Source: Pelomonas sp. Root405 (GTDB lineage: Bacteria; Pseudomonadota; Gammaproteobacteria; Burkholderiales; Burkholderiaceae_C). From it: DNA of 64,000 bases. The notes under the pieces are model-generated. The model did no database searches and was not told the origin of the DNA. It was given only the letters and a program-made list of their open reading frames with translations. Positions within the stretch are counted from its first letter, which is position 1, and the number at the start of each line of letters is the position of its first letter. Positions 32,865 to 44,883 of the stretch are shown here, in pieces. A program made the translations under genes and the position numbers. The stretch lies in contig NZ_LMDU01000011.1 in NCBI RefSeq assembly GCF_001425165.1, positions 558,058 through 622,057 of the forward strand, given 5' to 3'.

Positions 32865-33290
32865 ATGGCAACTGCGAAGAAGGCCGCGCCCGCTAAGAAG
32901 GCGGCACCGGCCAAGAAGGCTGCACCGGCGGCAAAGAAGGCGGCAGCGCCTGCAAAGAAGGCAGCGGCTCCGGCCAAGAAGGCCGCCGCGCCTGCGAAGA
33001 AGGCAGCTCCGGCCAAGAAGGCCGCAGCACCCGCCAAGAAGCGCACGCCGAACGCCGCCTTCATGAAGGCACTGACCCCCAGCGCGGCTTTGGCCGCCAT
33101 CGTCGGCGCAGCCCCGCTGCCGCGCACCGACGTGACCAAGAAGGTCTGGGAGTACATCAAGAAGAACAAGCTGCAGGATGAGCTGCAGAAGCGCGTCATC
33201 AACGCCGACGCCAAGCTGAAGGAAATCTTCGGCAAGGCCAAGGCCGACATGTTCGAGATGACCAAGCTGATCAACAGCCACCTGAAGTGA
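32865..33290 (+). CDS. Histone-H1-like tail fused to SWIB/MDM2 domain
   Basis: A 141-residue basic protein in two parts: residues 1-59 are repeats of the KKAAPA/KKAAAPA type like H1-like DNA-binding tails, and residues about 62-141 form a SWIB/MDM2 domain (TPNAAFMKALTPSAAL, TKKVWEYIKKNKLQDELQKR). It is probably nucleoid-associated. The ATG follows GGAG, and an intrinsic terminator ends the gene. Related proteins are known from Burkholderiales and Chlamydiae; the tail length is variable because of its repetitive codons. Confidence 0.92.
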   Translation: MATAKKAAPAKKAAPAKKAAPAAKKAAAPAKKAAAPAKKAAAPAKKAAPAKKAAAPAKKRTPNAAFMKALTPSAALAAIVGAAPLPRTDVTKKVWEYIKKNKLQDELQKRVINADAKLKEIFGKAKADMFEMTKLINSHLK

Positions 33291-33321
33291 TGCAGCGCCG
33301 CGCAAGCGGCCTGCCATTACG

Positions 33322-33350
33322 AAGCCCGGCACTGCCGGGCTTTTCTTTTT
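33322..33350. terminator. Intrinsic terminator after the SWIB gene, probably bidirectional
   Basis: AAGCCCGGC / GCCGGGCTT stem with loop ACT and the T-rich tail TTCTTTTT. The convergent response-regulator gene ends 25 bp further on, so it may serve both. Confidence 0.88.
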
Positions 33351-33374
33351 GCGGCGCCGCTTTCTCTGTCCTGC

Positions 33375-33767
33375 TCAGGCCAGCAACTTGCGCAGTGCGG
33401 CTTCGAGGTGGGGCACGTCGATGGGCTTGAGCCAGTAGTCGTCGAAGCCCGCGGCGCGCGCGGCGCGCACGACGCTGCCGGGGTCGTCGGCCGACAGGGC
33501 CACCCAGCGCAGTCCCTTGAGCGTCTCGGCCAGGCCCGCGTCGGCATGCGCCTTCTCGATCAGCTCCAGGCCCGTCATGTCGGGCAGGTTCATGTCGACG
33601 AGGACGAGGCTGGGTCGGCGTTCAGTCAGGGCCGCCAGCGCCTCGGCCCCAGTCTCGGCGCAACGCAACTCCCAGCCCGGCAGCAACCGGAACACCTCCT
33701 CCATCAGGATCAGGTGGATGCGATCGTCTTCGACGTAAAGCACCAGCGGCACGGCAGGGTCGGGCAT
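33375..33767 (-). CDS. Single-domain response regulator (CheY-like receiver)
   Basis: A 130-residue receiver with no output domain. Key residues: acidic pair in YVEDDRIHL, phospho-acceptor Asp in LVLVDMNLPDMTG, Ser in ALSADD and Lys in WLKPIDVP. No histidine kinase is adjacent; the partner must be elsewhere. Convergent with the SWIB gene. Confidence 0.92.
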   Translation of the reverse strand: MPDPAVPLVLYVEDDRIHLILMEEVFRLLPGWELRCAETGAEALAALTERRPSLVLVDMNLPDMTGLELIEKAHADAGLAETLKGLRWVALSADDPGSVVRAARAAGFDDYWLKPIDVPHLEAALRKLLA

Positions 33768-33984
33768 GGCGGGTTAAGAGGCGGCAAGGGGGCGTCGGCA
33801 CGATAGCAGCAATGCCAGCCGGGGCTGTCATTCGCGTCGGGCCATCGCGTTACGGCCGTTTGCGTGACATTTCTCACCCACTCGCCACCCGACCTCCGGG
33901 GGTCTTCAAGGCACGTAAACCCGTACTCATCCCTAACACTAGGGGCATGCGCCCTGGTTCGGGCGCGTCCTTTTGGACAGCTCG

Positions 33985-34794
33985 ATGTCTCTGATCGCCA
34001 CGCTCGCACTCGCCGCCTCCGCCGGCGCCACGCTGCCCCAGTGCAACTGGGACCGCCCCGGCGTCAACCCCTTCACGGGCGACGTGGTGGCGGCCGTGGA
34101 TCGCTACAAGGACATCCCTGCGGCGACGCGCGACAAGCTCAAGGCCCGCATGAAGGCGCGCAGCTACGACGACATCGCGCTCATCGAGCGCGACAGCATC
34201 AAGGGCACCGCCAGCTACGCGCCCGAGATCCGCGACATGCACTTCGGCCCTGGCGCCGTCTGCAACACCGTGACGCGCTCGAAATGGACGGCGGCGACCC
34301 AGGAGCGTGGCCTCGTCTATTGCGAGGACGGCCAGTGCATCCTCGTGCCGACGGTCTGCCGCAACGTCAGCCGCATCCGCCGTCTGGACAAGCCGGCCGC
34401 CATCGCGCCGGCCCAGGCCGCCAACGTCGCCTCATCGACGCGTGAGGGCGAAGACAACACGCCGCTGGAGTTCGAAGCCCCCGCGGCCGGCCCGATGGCG
34501 GCGGCGCCGGAGACCTTCGCCACAGCGTCGGGCGTGCCCGCGCTGGGGGGTGCACCGGCCCAGGGCGGCAGTTTCAGCCTGGCGGGCGGCAATGCGCCTG
34601 CGGCTGCGACCGCCGGCGGCGGTGGCGTCGGCCTGGTCAACCTTGGCATGCCGGCCTTGCCGCCCGGCCGCGTGTCGACGGCCGATACCGACCTGCCCGG
34701 CGACAACATCCCCGCCGTGCCCGAGCCCGGCACCTGGGCCATGATCGCTGCAGGCCTGCTGGTGATCGCCTTTCGCGCGCGCCAGAAGCGCTGA
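33985..34794 (+). CDS. MHFG-type PEP-CTERM sorted protein
   Basis: An exported protein of 269 residues with a short N-terminal signal (LIATLALAASAGA) and a C-terminal PEP-CTERM sorting signal: VPEPG, a membrane helix and basic RARQKR. The central stretch RDMHFGPGAVC carries the MHFG motif that names one PEP-CTERM subfamily. Four conserved-looking cysteines lie in the N-terminal half, while about 150-240 is Gly/Ala-rich and low in complexity. The sorting enzyme (exosortase) is not in the window. ATG 33985 is preferred to TTG 33973. Function unknown. Confidence 0.85.
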   Translation: MSLIATLALAASAGATLPQCNWDRPGVNPFTGDVVAAVDRYKDIPAATRDKLKARMKARSYDDIALIERDSIKGTASYAPEIRDMHFGPGAVCNTVTRSKWTAATQERGLVYCEDGQCILVPTVCRNVSRIRRLDKPAAIAPAQAANVASSTREGEDNTPLEFEAPAAGPMAAAPETFATASGVPALGGAPAQGGSFSLAGGNAPAAATAGGGGVGLVNLGMPALPPGRVSTADTDLPGDNIPAVPEPGTWAMIAAGLLVIAFRARQKR

Positions 34795-34816
34795 TCAACG
34801 CCTGATCAACGCCTGA

Positions 34817-34834
<18 letters not shown>
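34791..34834. repeat. Tandem 11-bp repeat at the junction of the PEP-CTERM gene and uvrA
   Basis: Three exact copies of CTGATCAACGC (34791-34801, 34802-34812, 34813-34823) and a fourth degenerate copy (34824-34834). The unit holds the palindrome TGATCA, so it supplies the stop codon of the PEP-CTERM gene on the plus strand and of uvrA on the minus strand; the last copies encode the UvrA C-terminus. Confidence 0.9.
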
Positions 34835-37702
<2,868 letters not shown>

Positions 37703-37772
37703 GGGAGTTTTCACGACGAACCGGCCATGATAGGCCGCCACAATCCCGCGCACAAAACAGCAGGGAGTGCTG

Positions 37773-39755
37773 ATGAAGAACCGCTTGGCCACCGTGATGC
37801 TGGCCCTGGCCGCCGCCATGCTGGCCCCGACCGCTGCTGCGGCCGAACCGCCGCCGGCCACCGCCTTTTTCAAACGCCCGCAGGTGCGCGCGCCCAAGCT
37901 CAGCCCGAGTGGCCGCTACCTGGCCATCCAGGCTGCCGGCAAAGGCGACCGGATGTGGCTGGCCGTGATCGACCTGCAGGTCATGCAGGCGCCCAAATTC
38001 ATCGCCGGCTTCAACGACGCCGACATCGCCAACCACCACTGGATCAACGAGGACCGGCTGGTGTTCGACGTGTCGGACTCGCCGGACGGCACGACGCGTC
38101 TCTTCGCGCAAGGCCTGTGGGCGGTGGACCGCAACGGCAGCTCGCTACGCCAGTTGGTCAACGATCACCGGTACTTCGTCTCCGATGGGACACGCATCAG
38201 CGACCGTCGGCTGAGCGGCAACTGGTCGCCGCACAGCGTATCGCCGGGGCTGGAGGGCGACGAAATCATCGTGCAGCGCCGACCTTGGGAGGACGACGCC
38301 GAGAGCGCTGGCGTGCAGCTGGCGCGGCTTGACACCAGCACCGGCAGGACACGCACCCTCAGCGAGGGCATCCCGGACTACACGCGCCATTGGCTGCTGG
38401 ACTGGCGGGGCGAGCCGCGCATCATCGCCACCGAACACCAGGGCCGTAGCCGGCTGTACCGGCGCGACGACGCCGGCCGGTGGCAATTGTGGGTAGACGA
38501 CGACGCCACGGCGCGCCAGCACCCCTGGCCGACCTGGGTCGGTCCCGACGGCCAGCTGCTGGGCGAGCACAGCCACCGCGGCTACGCCGCCCTGTACAGG
38601 CTCGACGCGCAGACCGGCCGCAGTAACGGCGAGCCGCTGGTCACTACACCGGGCTATGACTTCGAGGGCGACCTCATCACCGAGCCCGGCAGCGGCCGGC
38701 TGCTCGGTGTGCGCTTCGAGAACGATGCGCCCGGCACCGCCTGGATGGAGCCGACGATGAAGGCCTTCCAAGCCGATATCGACGCCCGGCTGCCCGGCAG
38801 CGTCAACCTCATCGAATGCCTGCGGTGCATCGGCGCGAGCCACCTCATCGTCACGGCGCTGTCCGACCGGCGCCCGCCGCTCTACTACCTCTACAAGACG
38901 GCCGACAAGCAGCTTGAACCGCTGGCCGGCAAGCGCGCCGACCTGCCGGTGGCTGCGATGGGCCAGCGCGACTATCACCGCATCAAGGCCCGCGACGGGC
39001 TGGAGGTCCCGGTGCTCGTCACGCAACCGGCGGGCGGTTTCAAGGGCGCCACGCCCACCGTCGTGCTCGTGCACGGCGGGCCCTATGTGCGCGGCACGCA
39101 CTGGCGTTGGGAGCCCATGGCGCAGTTCCTCGCCAGTCGTGGTTATTTGGTACTGGAGCCGGAGTTCCGCGGCAGCACGGGCTACGGCTTCAAGCACTTT
39201 CGCGCCGGCTGGAAGCAATGGGGTCTGGCCATGCAGGACGACCTTGCCGACACCCTCGCCTGGGCCGTCAAGAAGGGCTGGGCGGACCCTCAGCGCGCCT
39301 GCATCGCTGGTGCGAGCTATGGCGGCTATGCGGCCATGATGGCCGCCGTCACGCAGCAGGGTCTGTTCAAGTGCGCCATCAACTGGGTCGGCGTGACGGA
39401 CATCGGCCTGATGTCCAGCATCAGCTGGAGCGACTTCTCCGAGGAATGGAAGCAGTACGGCATGAGGCGCCTGGTGGCCGACCCCGACACCGACGCCGAG
39501 CAGATGCGCAAGACCTCGCCGCTGGCGCGAGCGGCCGAGATCCGCATGCCGCTGTTGATGGCCTACGGCGCCGAGGACCGCCGCGTGCCGCTCAAGCACG
39601 GTACCGATATGAAGTCCGCGCTGCGCGCCGACCAGCCGCTCGAATGGGTCGTCTACCCCGACGAGGGCCATGGCTGGTTCAACCTGAAGACCAACGAGGA
39701 CTTCTGGGGGCGCGTCGAGCGCTTCCTGGCCGCGCATCTCGCGCCGAAGAACTGA
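37773..39755 (+). CDS. S9-family prolyl oligopeptidase-like serine peptidase, exported
   Basis: A 660-residue peptidase with a signal peptide (cut near AAAAEP, about residue 24), an N-terminal beta-propeller and a C-terminal alpha/beta-hydrolase domain. The triad is S515 (GASYGGYAA), D602 (GAEDRRVP) and H633 (DEGHGW). This is the acylaminoacyl/dipeptidyl-peptidase branch of S9, found in the periplasm of many Gram-negatives. ATG 37773 has a GGGAG ribosome site. Divergent from uvrA. Confidence 0.92.
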   Translation: MKNRLATVMLALAAAMLAPTAAAAEPPPATAFFKRPQVRAPKLSPSGRYLAIQAAGKGDRMWLAVIDLQVMQAPKFIAGFNDADIANHHWINEDRLVFDVSDSPDGTTRLFAQGLWAVDRNGSSLRQLVNDHRYFVSDGTRISDRRLSGNWSPHSVSPGLEGDEIIVQRRPWEDDAESAGVQLARLDTSTGRTRTLSEGIPDYTRHWLLDWRGEPRIIATEHQGRSRLYRRDDAGRWQLWVDDDATARQHPWPTWVGPDGQLLGEHSHRGYAALYRLDAQTGRSNGEPLVTTPGYDFEGDLITEPGSGRLLGVRFENDAPGTAWMEPTMKAFQADIDARLPGSVNLIECLRCIGASHLIVTALSDRRPPLYYLYKTADKQLEPLAGKRADLPVAAMGQRDYHRIKARDGLEVPVLVTQPAGGFKGATPTVVLVHGGPYVRGTHWRWEPMAQFLASRGYLVLEPEFRGSTGYGFKHFRAGWKQWGLAMQDDLADTLAWAVKKGWADPQRACIAGASYGGYAAMMAAVTQQGLFKCAINWVGVTDIGLMSSISWSDFSEEWKQYGMRRLVADPDTDAEQMRKTSPLARAAEIRMPLLMAYGAEDRRVPLKHGTDMKSALRADQPLEWVVYPDEGHGWFNLKTNEDFWGRVERFLAAHLAPKN

Positions 39756-39892
39756 CCGTCCATCGCGGCCGCATGCAGCTCGCGGCCTGCGGCCGGCGGT
39801 TCATCGCAGCGCCCTGGCGGCACGCGGCTTCGGTGACGAAACTGCTTCCATCGACACAGCAATACCGCTGAGCGAAACCCCAAGGAAGCATC

Positions 39893-40126
39893 ATGAACAC
39901 CACCGTCCTGATTCAAGCCGCCGCCGTCGCCGCTTTCGCATTCACCGCCTTCAGCGCCAGCGCCGCTCCGCAGGAAATCAAGCAGTTGCCCCGCGTCGTC
40001 GTCACCGGCAAGGCCACGCAGACCGTTGCCCAACTGCCCCGCGTCGTCGTGACCGGTTATGCCGTCCGTGAAGTGGCCCAAATGCAGCAACTGCCCCGCG
40101 TCACCGTCACCGCCCGCCGCGCCTGA
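39893..40126 (+). CDS. Small exported protein with three TonB-box-like repeats
   Basis: A 77-residue protein with a signal peptide (cut near FSASAAP, about residue 25). The mature 50 residues are three spaced copies of one motif: QLPRVVVTGKA, QLPRVVVTGYA and QLPRVTVTARR. The motif resembles the TonB box at the N-terminus of TonB-dependent receptors (compare LPTVRVKA in the receptor at 27664), but there is no plug or barrel. The start has a good AAGGAAG ribosome site. A relative with two such motifs is at 50731-51021. No known family is recognised. Confidence 0.8.
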   Translation: MNTTVLIQAAAVAAFAFTAFSASAAPQEIKQLPRVVVTGKATQTVAQLPRVVVTGYAVREVAQMQQLPRVTVTARRA

Positions 40127-40281
40127 GCCCTGCATGACGATGCATTCGACGATGAACTTCCGAGCCGAGTCGCCGGCACAGCAGGCCGCCGGCCGGGGCT
40201 GTGCCGACGAGTCGACTTGCGTCCTACGCCGGCCGATACATCTCTGAAAGACAATCCGGGCTTCTTCATCGGAGCCCGCTT

Positions 40282-41532
40282 GTGAAAGAAGAGCTGCGCA
40301 AACGCCGGTCCTGGCTGGATGGCTTCATGGCCTACCCAGCGCCGCCCGGCCTGAGTGAGACCGCACTGCGCGACAACATCATCCGGCTCGACCAGGCGCT
40401 GTACGCGCTGTGGGCCCTGGGTGACAACCTCATCTACGGCTGGACACCCGAGCCGCGCGGCCTTCGCGTGCTGGTCGCGCCACACCCCATGCTGACCGAG
40501 TTTGCACTGGGGGATGGCTCGCTGTCGTCCGACGAGCTGACACGGCGCGCGCGCCTGCTGGACAAGCTGCTGTCCAACCAGGAACACCTCGACAAGCAGG
40601 CCTTCGACGCTGTCGCGGCGGCGCTTGGCATCACGCCCCGTCTCATCGAGCTGCCTTTCGCGCCCGAGCGCGGCCTGGGCCTGCCGCTGATCGCGGCCAT
40701 TGCGGCGCGCTACGGCATCCGCCTGGTCGAGGACCGCGCCGTCATCCTTTTCGACGCCGTCGGCTTCTCGCTGCTGACGCCGCTGCAGCAGGTGGTGCAG
40801 CTCAACAGCCTGTCCTGCTCGGTCAATGCGGCCTATGCCAAGCTGCTGGACCGCGAGATCAACATCAACTTCGCGCGCACGACGACGGGCGACGGCTTCT
40901 ACATCTGGAACCGCATGCGCGGCATCGAGGCCAATGTGGAGCTGTATCAGCTGATGCAGTTCATCCTGGCCGACAACGCACTGGCGCAGGAGCGCGCGAC
41001 GCGCCCCGAATCGGTGCCCCGGCTGCGGGCCTGCTTCCATGTCGGCTCGCACTACGAGTTCTATCAATCCGAAGGGCTGAACCCGACTTCGTTCAGCTAT
41101 TTGGTCGGCCAGGTCACCATCGAGCTGGCCCGCATGATCGAGCGCGCGGAGCCGGGCCAAATCCTGGTCGGCAAGTTCAACACCCTCATGCATGACGAGG
41201 CCACCGGCGAGGACGTGCGCATCGACAGCCTCGACTTCGTCGAGCGCACGCGTGCGCCGCTGCGCAGCCTCAATGGCTTGAAGCTCGCCGGCTCCGAGGT
41301 CGACGAGATCGCCTGCTACCTGACCGGCCGCCGCGACGCGGCCGGCCTGTGGGGCATCAGCGAATACCACATGGCCGACAAGCACGGCCTGATCCACCGC
41401 GTCTACAACGCCAAGATCAACATCCATCGCCGCAATGGCGAGCCCATCTACCTCGGCCTGCGCGAGGAAGACCTGCCCACGGACTCGCTGCGCACCGTGG
41501 CTGACACCGACTTCACGCCGATGCAAGGCTAG
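40282..41532 (+). CDS. Divergent class III nucleotide-cyclase-like protein
   Basis: A 416-residue soluble protein from GTG 40282. Residues about 150-300 resemble a class III cyclase catalytic core: VILFDAVGFSLLTPLQQ with D158 and TTGDGFYIWN with D204 fit the two metal-binding aspartates, and the repeat-like HVGSHYEFY follows. The N-terminal 150 residues match nothing that I recognise. The usual substrate-specifying Lys/Asp pair could not be placed, so it may be inactive or regulatory. It lies just before a gene with a canonical cyclase domain. Upstream in-frame sequence to 40201 is probably not translated. Confidence 0.65.
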   Translation: MKEELRKRRSWLDGFMAYPAPPGLSETALRDNIIRLDQALYALWALGDNLIYGWTPEPRGLRVLVAPHPMLTEFALGDGSLSSDELTRRARLLDKLLSNQEHLDKQAFDAVAAALGITPRLIELPFAPERGLGLPLIAAIAARYGIRLVEDRAVILFDAVGFSLLTPLQQVVQLNSLSCSVNAAYAKLLDREININFARTTTGDGFYIWNRMRGIEANVELYQLMQFILADNALAQERATRPESVPRLRACFHVGSHYEFYQSEGLNPTSFSYLVGQVTIELARMIERAEPGQILVGKFNTLMHDEATGEDVRIDSLDFVERTRAPLRSLNGLKLAGSEVDEIACYLTGRRDAAGLWGISEYHMADKHGLIHRVYNAKINIHRRNGEPIYLGLREEDLPTDSLRTVADTDFTPMQG

Positions 41533-41618
41533 CTTGATGCCCAGCGTCTGGAGTTACGTCTTCAAACGGCGGGTTTTCGCCGCCGTCAACGGCCGCAGCG
41601 GCTAGCATCCCCGGCGTT

Positions 41619-44594
41619 GTGACCGAGTCCTTCGCCTTCACTGTCGCCAGTCCCAACGCCGCTGGCCAGCGCCGGCTGCTGACGCTGCTGTTCGTCGACC
41701 TGAGCGGCTCCACCGCGATGGCCGAGTGGATGGAGGCCGAGCACTATGCAGCCATGCTGGCCGGGTTGCGCGAGCTGTACGAGCGCATCGTGCCGCACCA
41801 CGGCGGCGTCATCGCGCGCATCCAGGGCGACGGCATGCTGGCCGTCTTCGGCCACCCGGAAGTGCGAGAGGACGACGGCCGCCGCGCCACCGAGGCCGCG
41901 CTGGAGCTGCACGCCGCCGTGCGCGGCCTGCTGCCACCCGGCCCCCGGCCGGCAGGCTTCCCCGGCCTGTCGCTGCACAGCGGCATCCATGCCGGCGTCG
42001 TCCTCGTCAACGACGGCGACCAGATGCGCGGGCGCTTCGAACTGCTCGGCAACGCGCCCAATATCGCCGCTCGCCTGTCGGAGGCAGCCAAGCGCGACGA
42101 GATCATCGCCAGCGAAGAGAGCCTGGGCCTGCAGAGCCAGTTCTTCGAGACCGGCCCGCGCTTCTCGCTGCAGCTGCGCGGCCGCGCCACGCCACTGGCG
42201 GCCTACCGCGTGTTCGGCCGCGCACCCGTGGGGCGGCGCTTCGAGGCCAGCGTGCGTCGCGGCCTGGCGCCCTTCGTCGGCCGCGGTGACGAGCTCGCCG
42301 CGCTCGAAGTCGCGCTGGCGCGCACGCTGTCCGGACAGACGCTGTGGCTGGGCTTGCGCGCCGGCGCGGGCGTGGGCAAGACCCGGCTCACCGAGGAGTT
42401 CCTGCGCCGCGCGGCGGACCAGGCCTGCCAGATCCACCGTGGCTATTGCGAGAGTTATCTCAGCGCCGAGCCGCTGCAGCCCTTCGTGCAGATGCTGCGC
42501 GCGCTTGATGGCCTGCACGACGCGCCGCCCGAGCTTTTCGCGGCACAGAGCAGTGCATCGGCCCAGCGTGCCGATGCGCTGCTGGCCCTGCTGCTGGCAC
42601 TGGCGCGGCGCACACCGCAGGTCGTGTGCATCGACGACCTGCAATGGGCCGACGATGCCTCGCTGCGCCTGCTGCACCGGCTGCGCGCCGTGGCCGAGCG
42701 CGAAGGCCTGCCGCTGCTGCTGCTGAGCGCCAGCCGACCGGCGTCACACCCCGCGGCGTTGCCCGGTGCCAACGACGGCGATGCCGACATCCTCGAACTG
42801 CCGCCGCTGACCGAGACCGAGGCCGCGCGCGCCGTGCAGCAACTGCTGCCACAGACCGACCCCTTCATCGCCTCCGAGGTGCAGCGCCACGCCGGCGGCA
42901 ACCCGCTCTTCATCGAGGAGCTTTGCCACGCCGCGGCCGACAACGGCGGCGGCCTGGTCGAAGGCCAGAGCAGCGCTGCCTGGCTGGCCGCCCTGGTGGA
43001 GTCACGCGTCGGCCGCCTGCCGCCCGAGCAGGCACAGCTGGTGCGCGTGGCCGCCGTCATCGGCAATGTCATTCCCGTGTGGTTGTTGCAGGCACTGTCC
43101 GGCTGCGGCGAACAACATCCCGCCGTGCGGGCACTGGCCGCGCAGGATTTCATCTTCCCGGACCAGCGTCCCGGATTGCTGCGCTTCAAGCACGGGATCA
43201 CGCGGGACGTCGTCTACGAGGCGACCGGCCTGCACGAACGCCAGGCGCTGCACCGCCAGATCAGCGCCGAGCTGAGCGCGCGCGGCGGGGCCGAAGACCA
43301 GCTCCACGAGCAGTTGGCCTATCACGACGCCGCCGCCAACGACTGGCCGGCTGCCGCCCGTCACGCCGAGGCCGCGGGCGACCACGCGCTGGCCGCGTCG
43401 GCGCTGGACCGCGCCAAGAAGCAGTTCCGCGCCGCGCTGGCCGCGCTGGAGTTCCTGCCCGATGGCGACGACCAGGGCCGCGAACGGCGGCGCCGCTGGG
43501 TCGGCATTGCGCAGCGCCTGGGCATGGCCTGCGTGTTCGACGCGTCGCAGGACGACCTGCGCGTGCTGCGGCATGCCGCCGGCCTGGCGCGCGAGGACGG
43601 TGACCCCGGCCTGATCGCCCGCACCGAGTACTGGCTGTCCTATGTCGGCTATGCGCTGGGCGAGACGCGCGACAGCCTGCGCCACGCGCGCGCCGCCGTC
43701 GAGACCGCCCAGGAATGCGGCGACCACGCGCTGCTGGCCCAGCTGCCCGGCACCGTCGGCCAGCTGCAGGCCGCCGCGGCCGACTACGCCAACGCGCTGC
43801 CGATGCTGGACCTGGCCATCGCCCGCCAGCGCGCCCGCGCCAGCAAGAGCGCGGCCAACCGGATCGGCCTGTCCTATTCGCTGTGCTGCCGCGCCTATGT
43901 GCTGGGCGACCAGGGACAGTTCGAGCAGGCCCACCAGGTGTTCGCCGAGGCGTTGGAGCCCTTCGAGGGCAGCGGCCACGCAGTGGAGGCCAGCATCCAG
44001 GGCTGGCGCGCGGCCGTGCTGCTCTGGCAGGGCCGCTGGGCCGAGGCGCGCGAGGCGGCTGCGGTGGCCCACCGCGTGGGCGCCCAGGTGCGCAGCATGT
44101 TCACCTGCGCCATGGGCCACGCCGCCGGTGCCTATGGCGCTTGGATGCAGGATGCCGACCCGGCTGCCCGCCAGCATGTGCTGGACGCCACGGCCTGGCT
44201 GGCCCCGCGCGGCGGCGGCCTGTACAGCAGCTTCAATCACGGCTGGCTGGCCGACATCCTGTCCACCCAGGGTGATGCCGGCGCGGCCCGCCACCATGTC
44301 GCGCTGGCGCTCAGGCGTGGCCGCCAGCACGACTGGATCGGCGTGGCGATGGCCTACCGCGCCGCGGCCCGCCTGGCCGCACGTGTGGGCGACAACCCTC
44401 GTGCCAAACGCTATCTCGACCTGGCGCGCGGCGCGGGTGAGCAACGCAACTCGGCCCACGAGGCAGCGGTCACCGCGCTGCTGCAGGCCGAACTGCGGCT
44501 GGACGGTGCCTGGCAGGCCGCGCGTGACCGCGCCGGTCGAGAGTTCGAGCGTCTGGGCATGACGGGTTTCCTGGAGCGAGCGCTGCAGCTTTGA
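41619..44594 (+). CDS. Adenylate/guanylate cyclase-AAA ATPase-TPR regulatory protein
   Basis: A 991-residue protein starting at GTG 41619. Residues about 15-200 are a class III cyclase domain with metal Asp D27 (LFVDLSGST) and D71 (IQGDGMLAVFG). Next is an AAA_16-type ATPase with Walker A GAGVGKT (249-255) and Walker B VVCIDDLQWAD; the C-terminal 450 residues are TPR-like helical repeats. The build matches large signalling ATPases with an N-terminal cyclase module, not a membrane receptor. Nucleotide specificity is uncertain. It is co-directional with the cyclase-like gene 86 bp upstream. Confidence 0.88.
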   Translation: MTESFAFTVASPNAAGQRRLLTLLFVDLSGSTAMAEWMEAEHYAAMLAGLRELYERIVPHHGGVIARIQGDGMLAVFGHPEVREDDGRRATEAALELHAAVRGLLPPGPRPAGFPGLSLHSGIHAGVVLVNDGDQMRGRFELLGNAPNIAARLSEAAKRDEIIASEESLGLQSQFFETGPRFSLQLRGRATPLAAYRVFGRAPVGRRFEASVRRGLAPFVGRGDELAALEVALARTLSGQTLWLGLRAGAGVGKTRLTEEFLRRAADQACQIHRGYCESYLSAEPLQPFVQMLRALDGLHDAPPELFAAQSSASAQRADALLALLLALARRTPQVVCIDDLQWADDASLRLLHRLRAVAEREGLPLLLLSASRPASHPAALPGANDGDADILELPPLTETEAARAVQQLLPQTDPFIASEVQRHAGGNPLFIEELCHAAADNGGGLVEGQSSAAWLAALVESRVGRLPPEQAQLVRVAAVIGNVIPVWLLQALSGCGEQHPAVRALAAQDFIFPDQRPGLLRFKHGITRDVVYEATGLHERQALHRQISAELSARGGAEDQLHEQLAYHDAAANDWPAAARHAEAAGDHALAASALDRAKKQFRAALAALEFLPDGDDQGRERRRRWVGIAQRLGMACVFDASQDDLRVLRHAAGLAREDGDPGLIARTEYWLSYVGYALGETRDSLRHARAAVETAQECGDHALLAQLPGTVGQLQAAAADYANALPMLDLAIARQRARASKSAANRIGLSYSLCCRAYVLGDQGQFEQAHQVFAEALEPFEGSGHAVEASIQGWRAAVLLWQGRWAEAREAAAVAHRVGAQVRSMFTCAMGHAAGAYGAWMQDADPAARQHVLDATAWLAPRGGGLYSSFNHGWLADILSTQGDAGAARHHVALALRRGRQHDWIGVAMAYRAAARLAARVGDNPRAKRYLDLARGAGEQRNSAHEAAVTALLQAELRLDGAWQAARDRAGREFERLGMTGFLERALQL

Positions 44595-44650
44595 CCCGCC
44601 AGGGCCCCCGGCGTCGCAGTCATCGGCCTCGTGAAACTACGTATCCATAA

Positions 44651-44666
44651 AAACAGAACGCTGTTT
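44651..44666. promoter_or_regulatory. Palindrome AAACAG-AACG-CTGTTT upstream of the pectate lyase
   Basis: A perfect 6-bp inverted repeat in a short AT-rich patch (about 44632-44680) within GC-rich surroundings, 218 bp before the pectate lyase start. It is a candidate operator for a sugar-acid regulator; the identity of the regulator cannot be read from the sequence. Confidence 0.45.
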
Positions 44667-44701
44667 CATCATTAGATCGCGATGCGCGGCCATGCCCGCG
44701 C

Positions 44702-44758
44702 CGACCTGACGTCGCCGCGCCCTTAGCGCGCGGATCGACCGGGAGCGACCTGACGTCG
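44702..44758. repeat. Two direct copies of CGACCTGACGTCG
   Basis: Exact 13-bp copies at 44702-44714 and 44746-44758, 44 bp apart start to start, in the leader region of the pectate lyase gene. A third copy lies inverted at 46924-46936, beyond the vapC remnant; counting flanks, 44700-44715 and 46923-46938 form a perfect 16-bp inverted pair around the pectate lyase and vapBC. Confidence 0.85.
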
Positions 44759-44883
44759 GCACCGGTTTCCTCCCTGCCACACAGCCTTCGCCGGCAGCGC
44801 GCTACCCAGCCCGCCCGACGACGGCCGGCTGCGCGCACCTGGACGGATACCGCGCTGCCACTACAAGACCAGGAGACATTCCC

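Noticed and set aside
32870-33045. Repetitive DNA resembling a short tandem array
   Set aside because: It encodes the KKAAPA tail of the SWIB protein in one frame.
44620-44838. 72-residue minus-strand frame before the pectate lyase
   Set aside because: It is Arg-rich, without ribosome site or homology, and overlaps candidate regulatory repeats.
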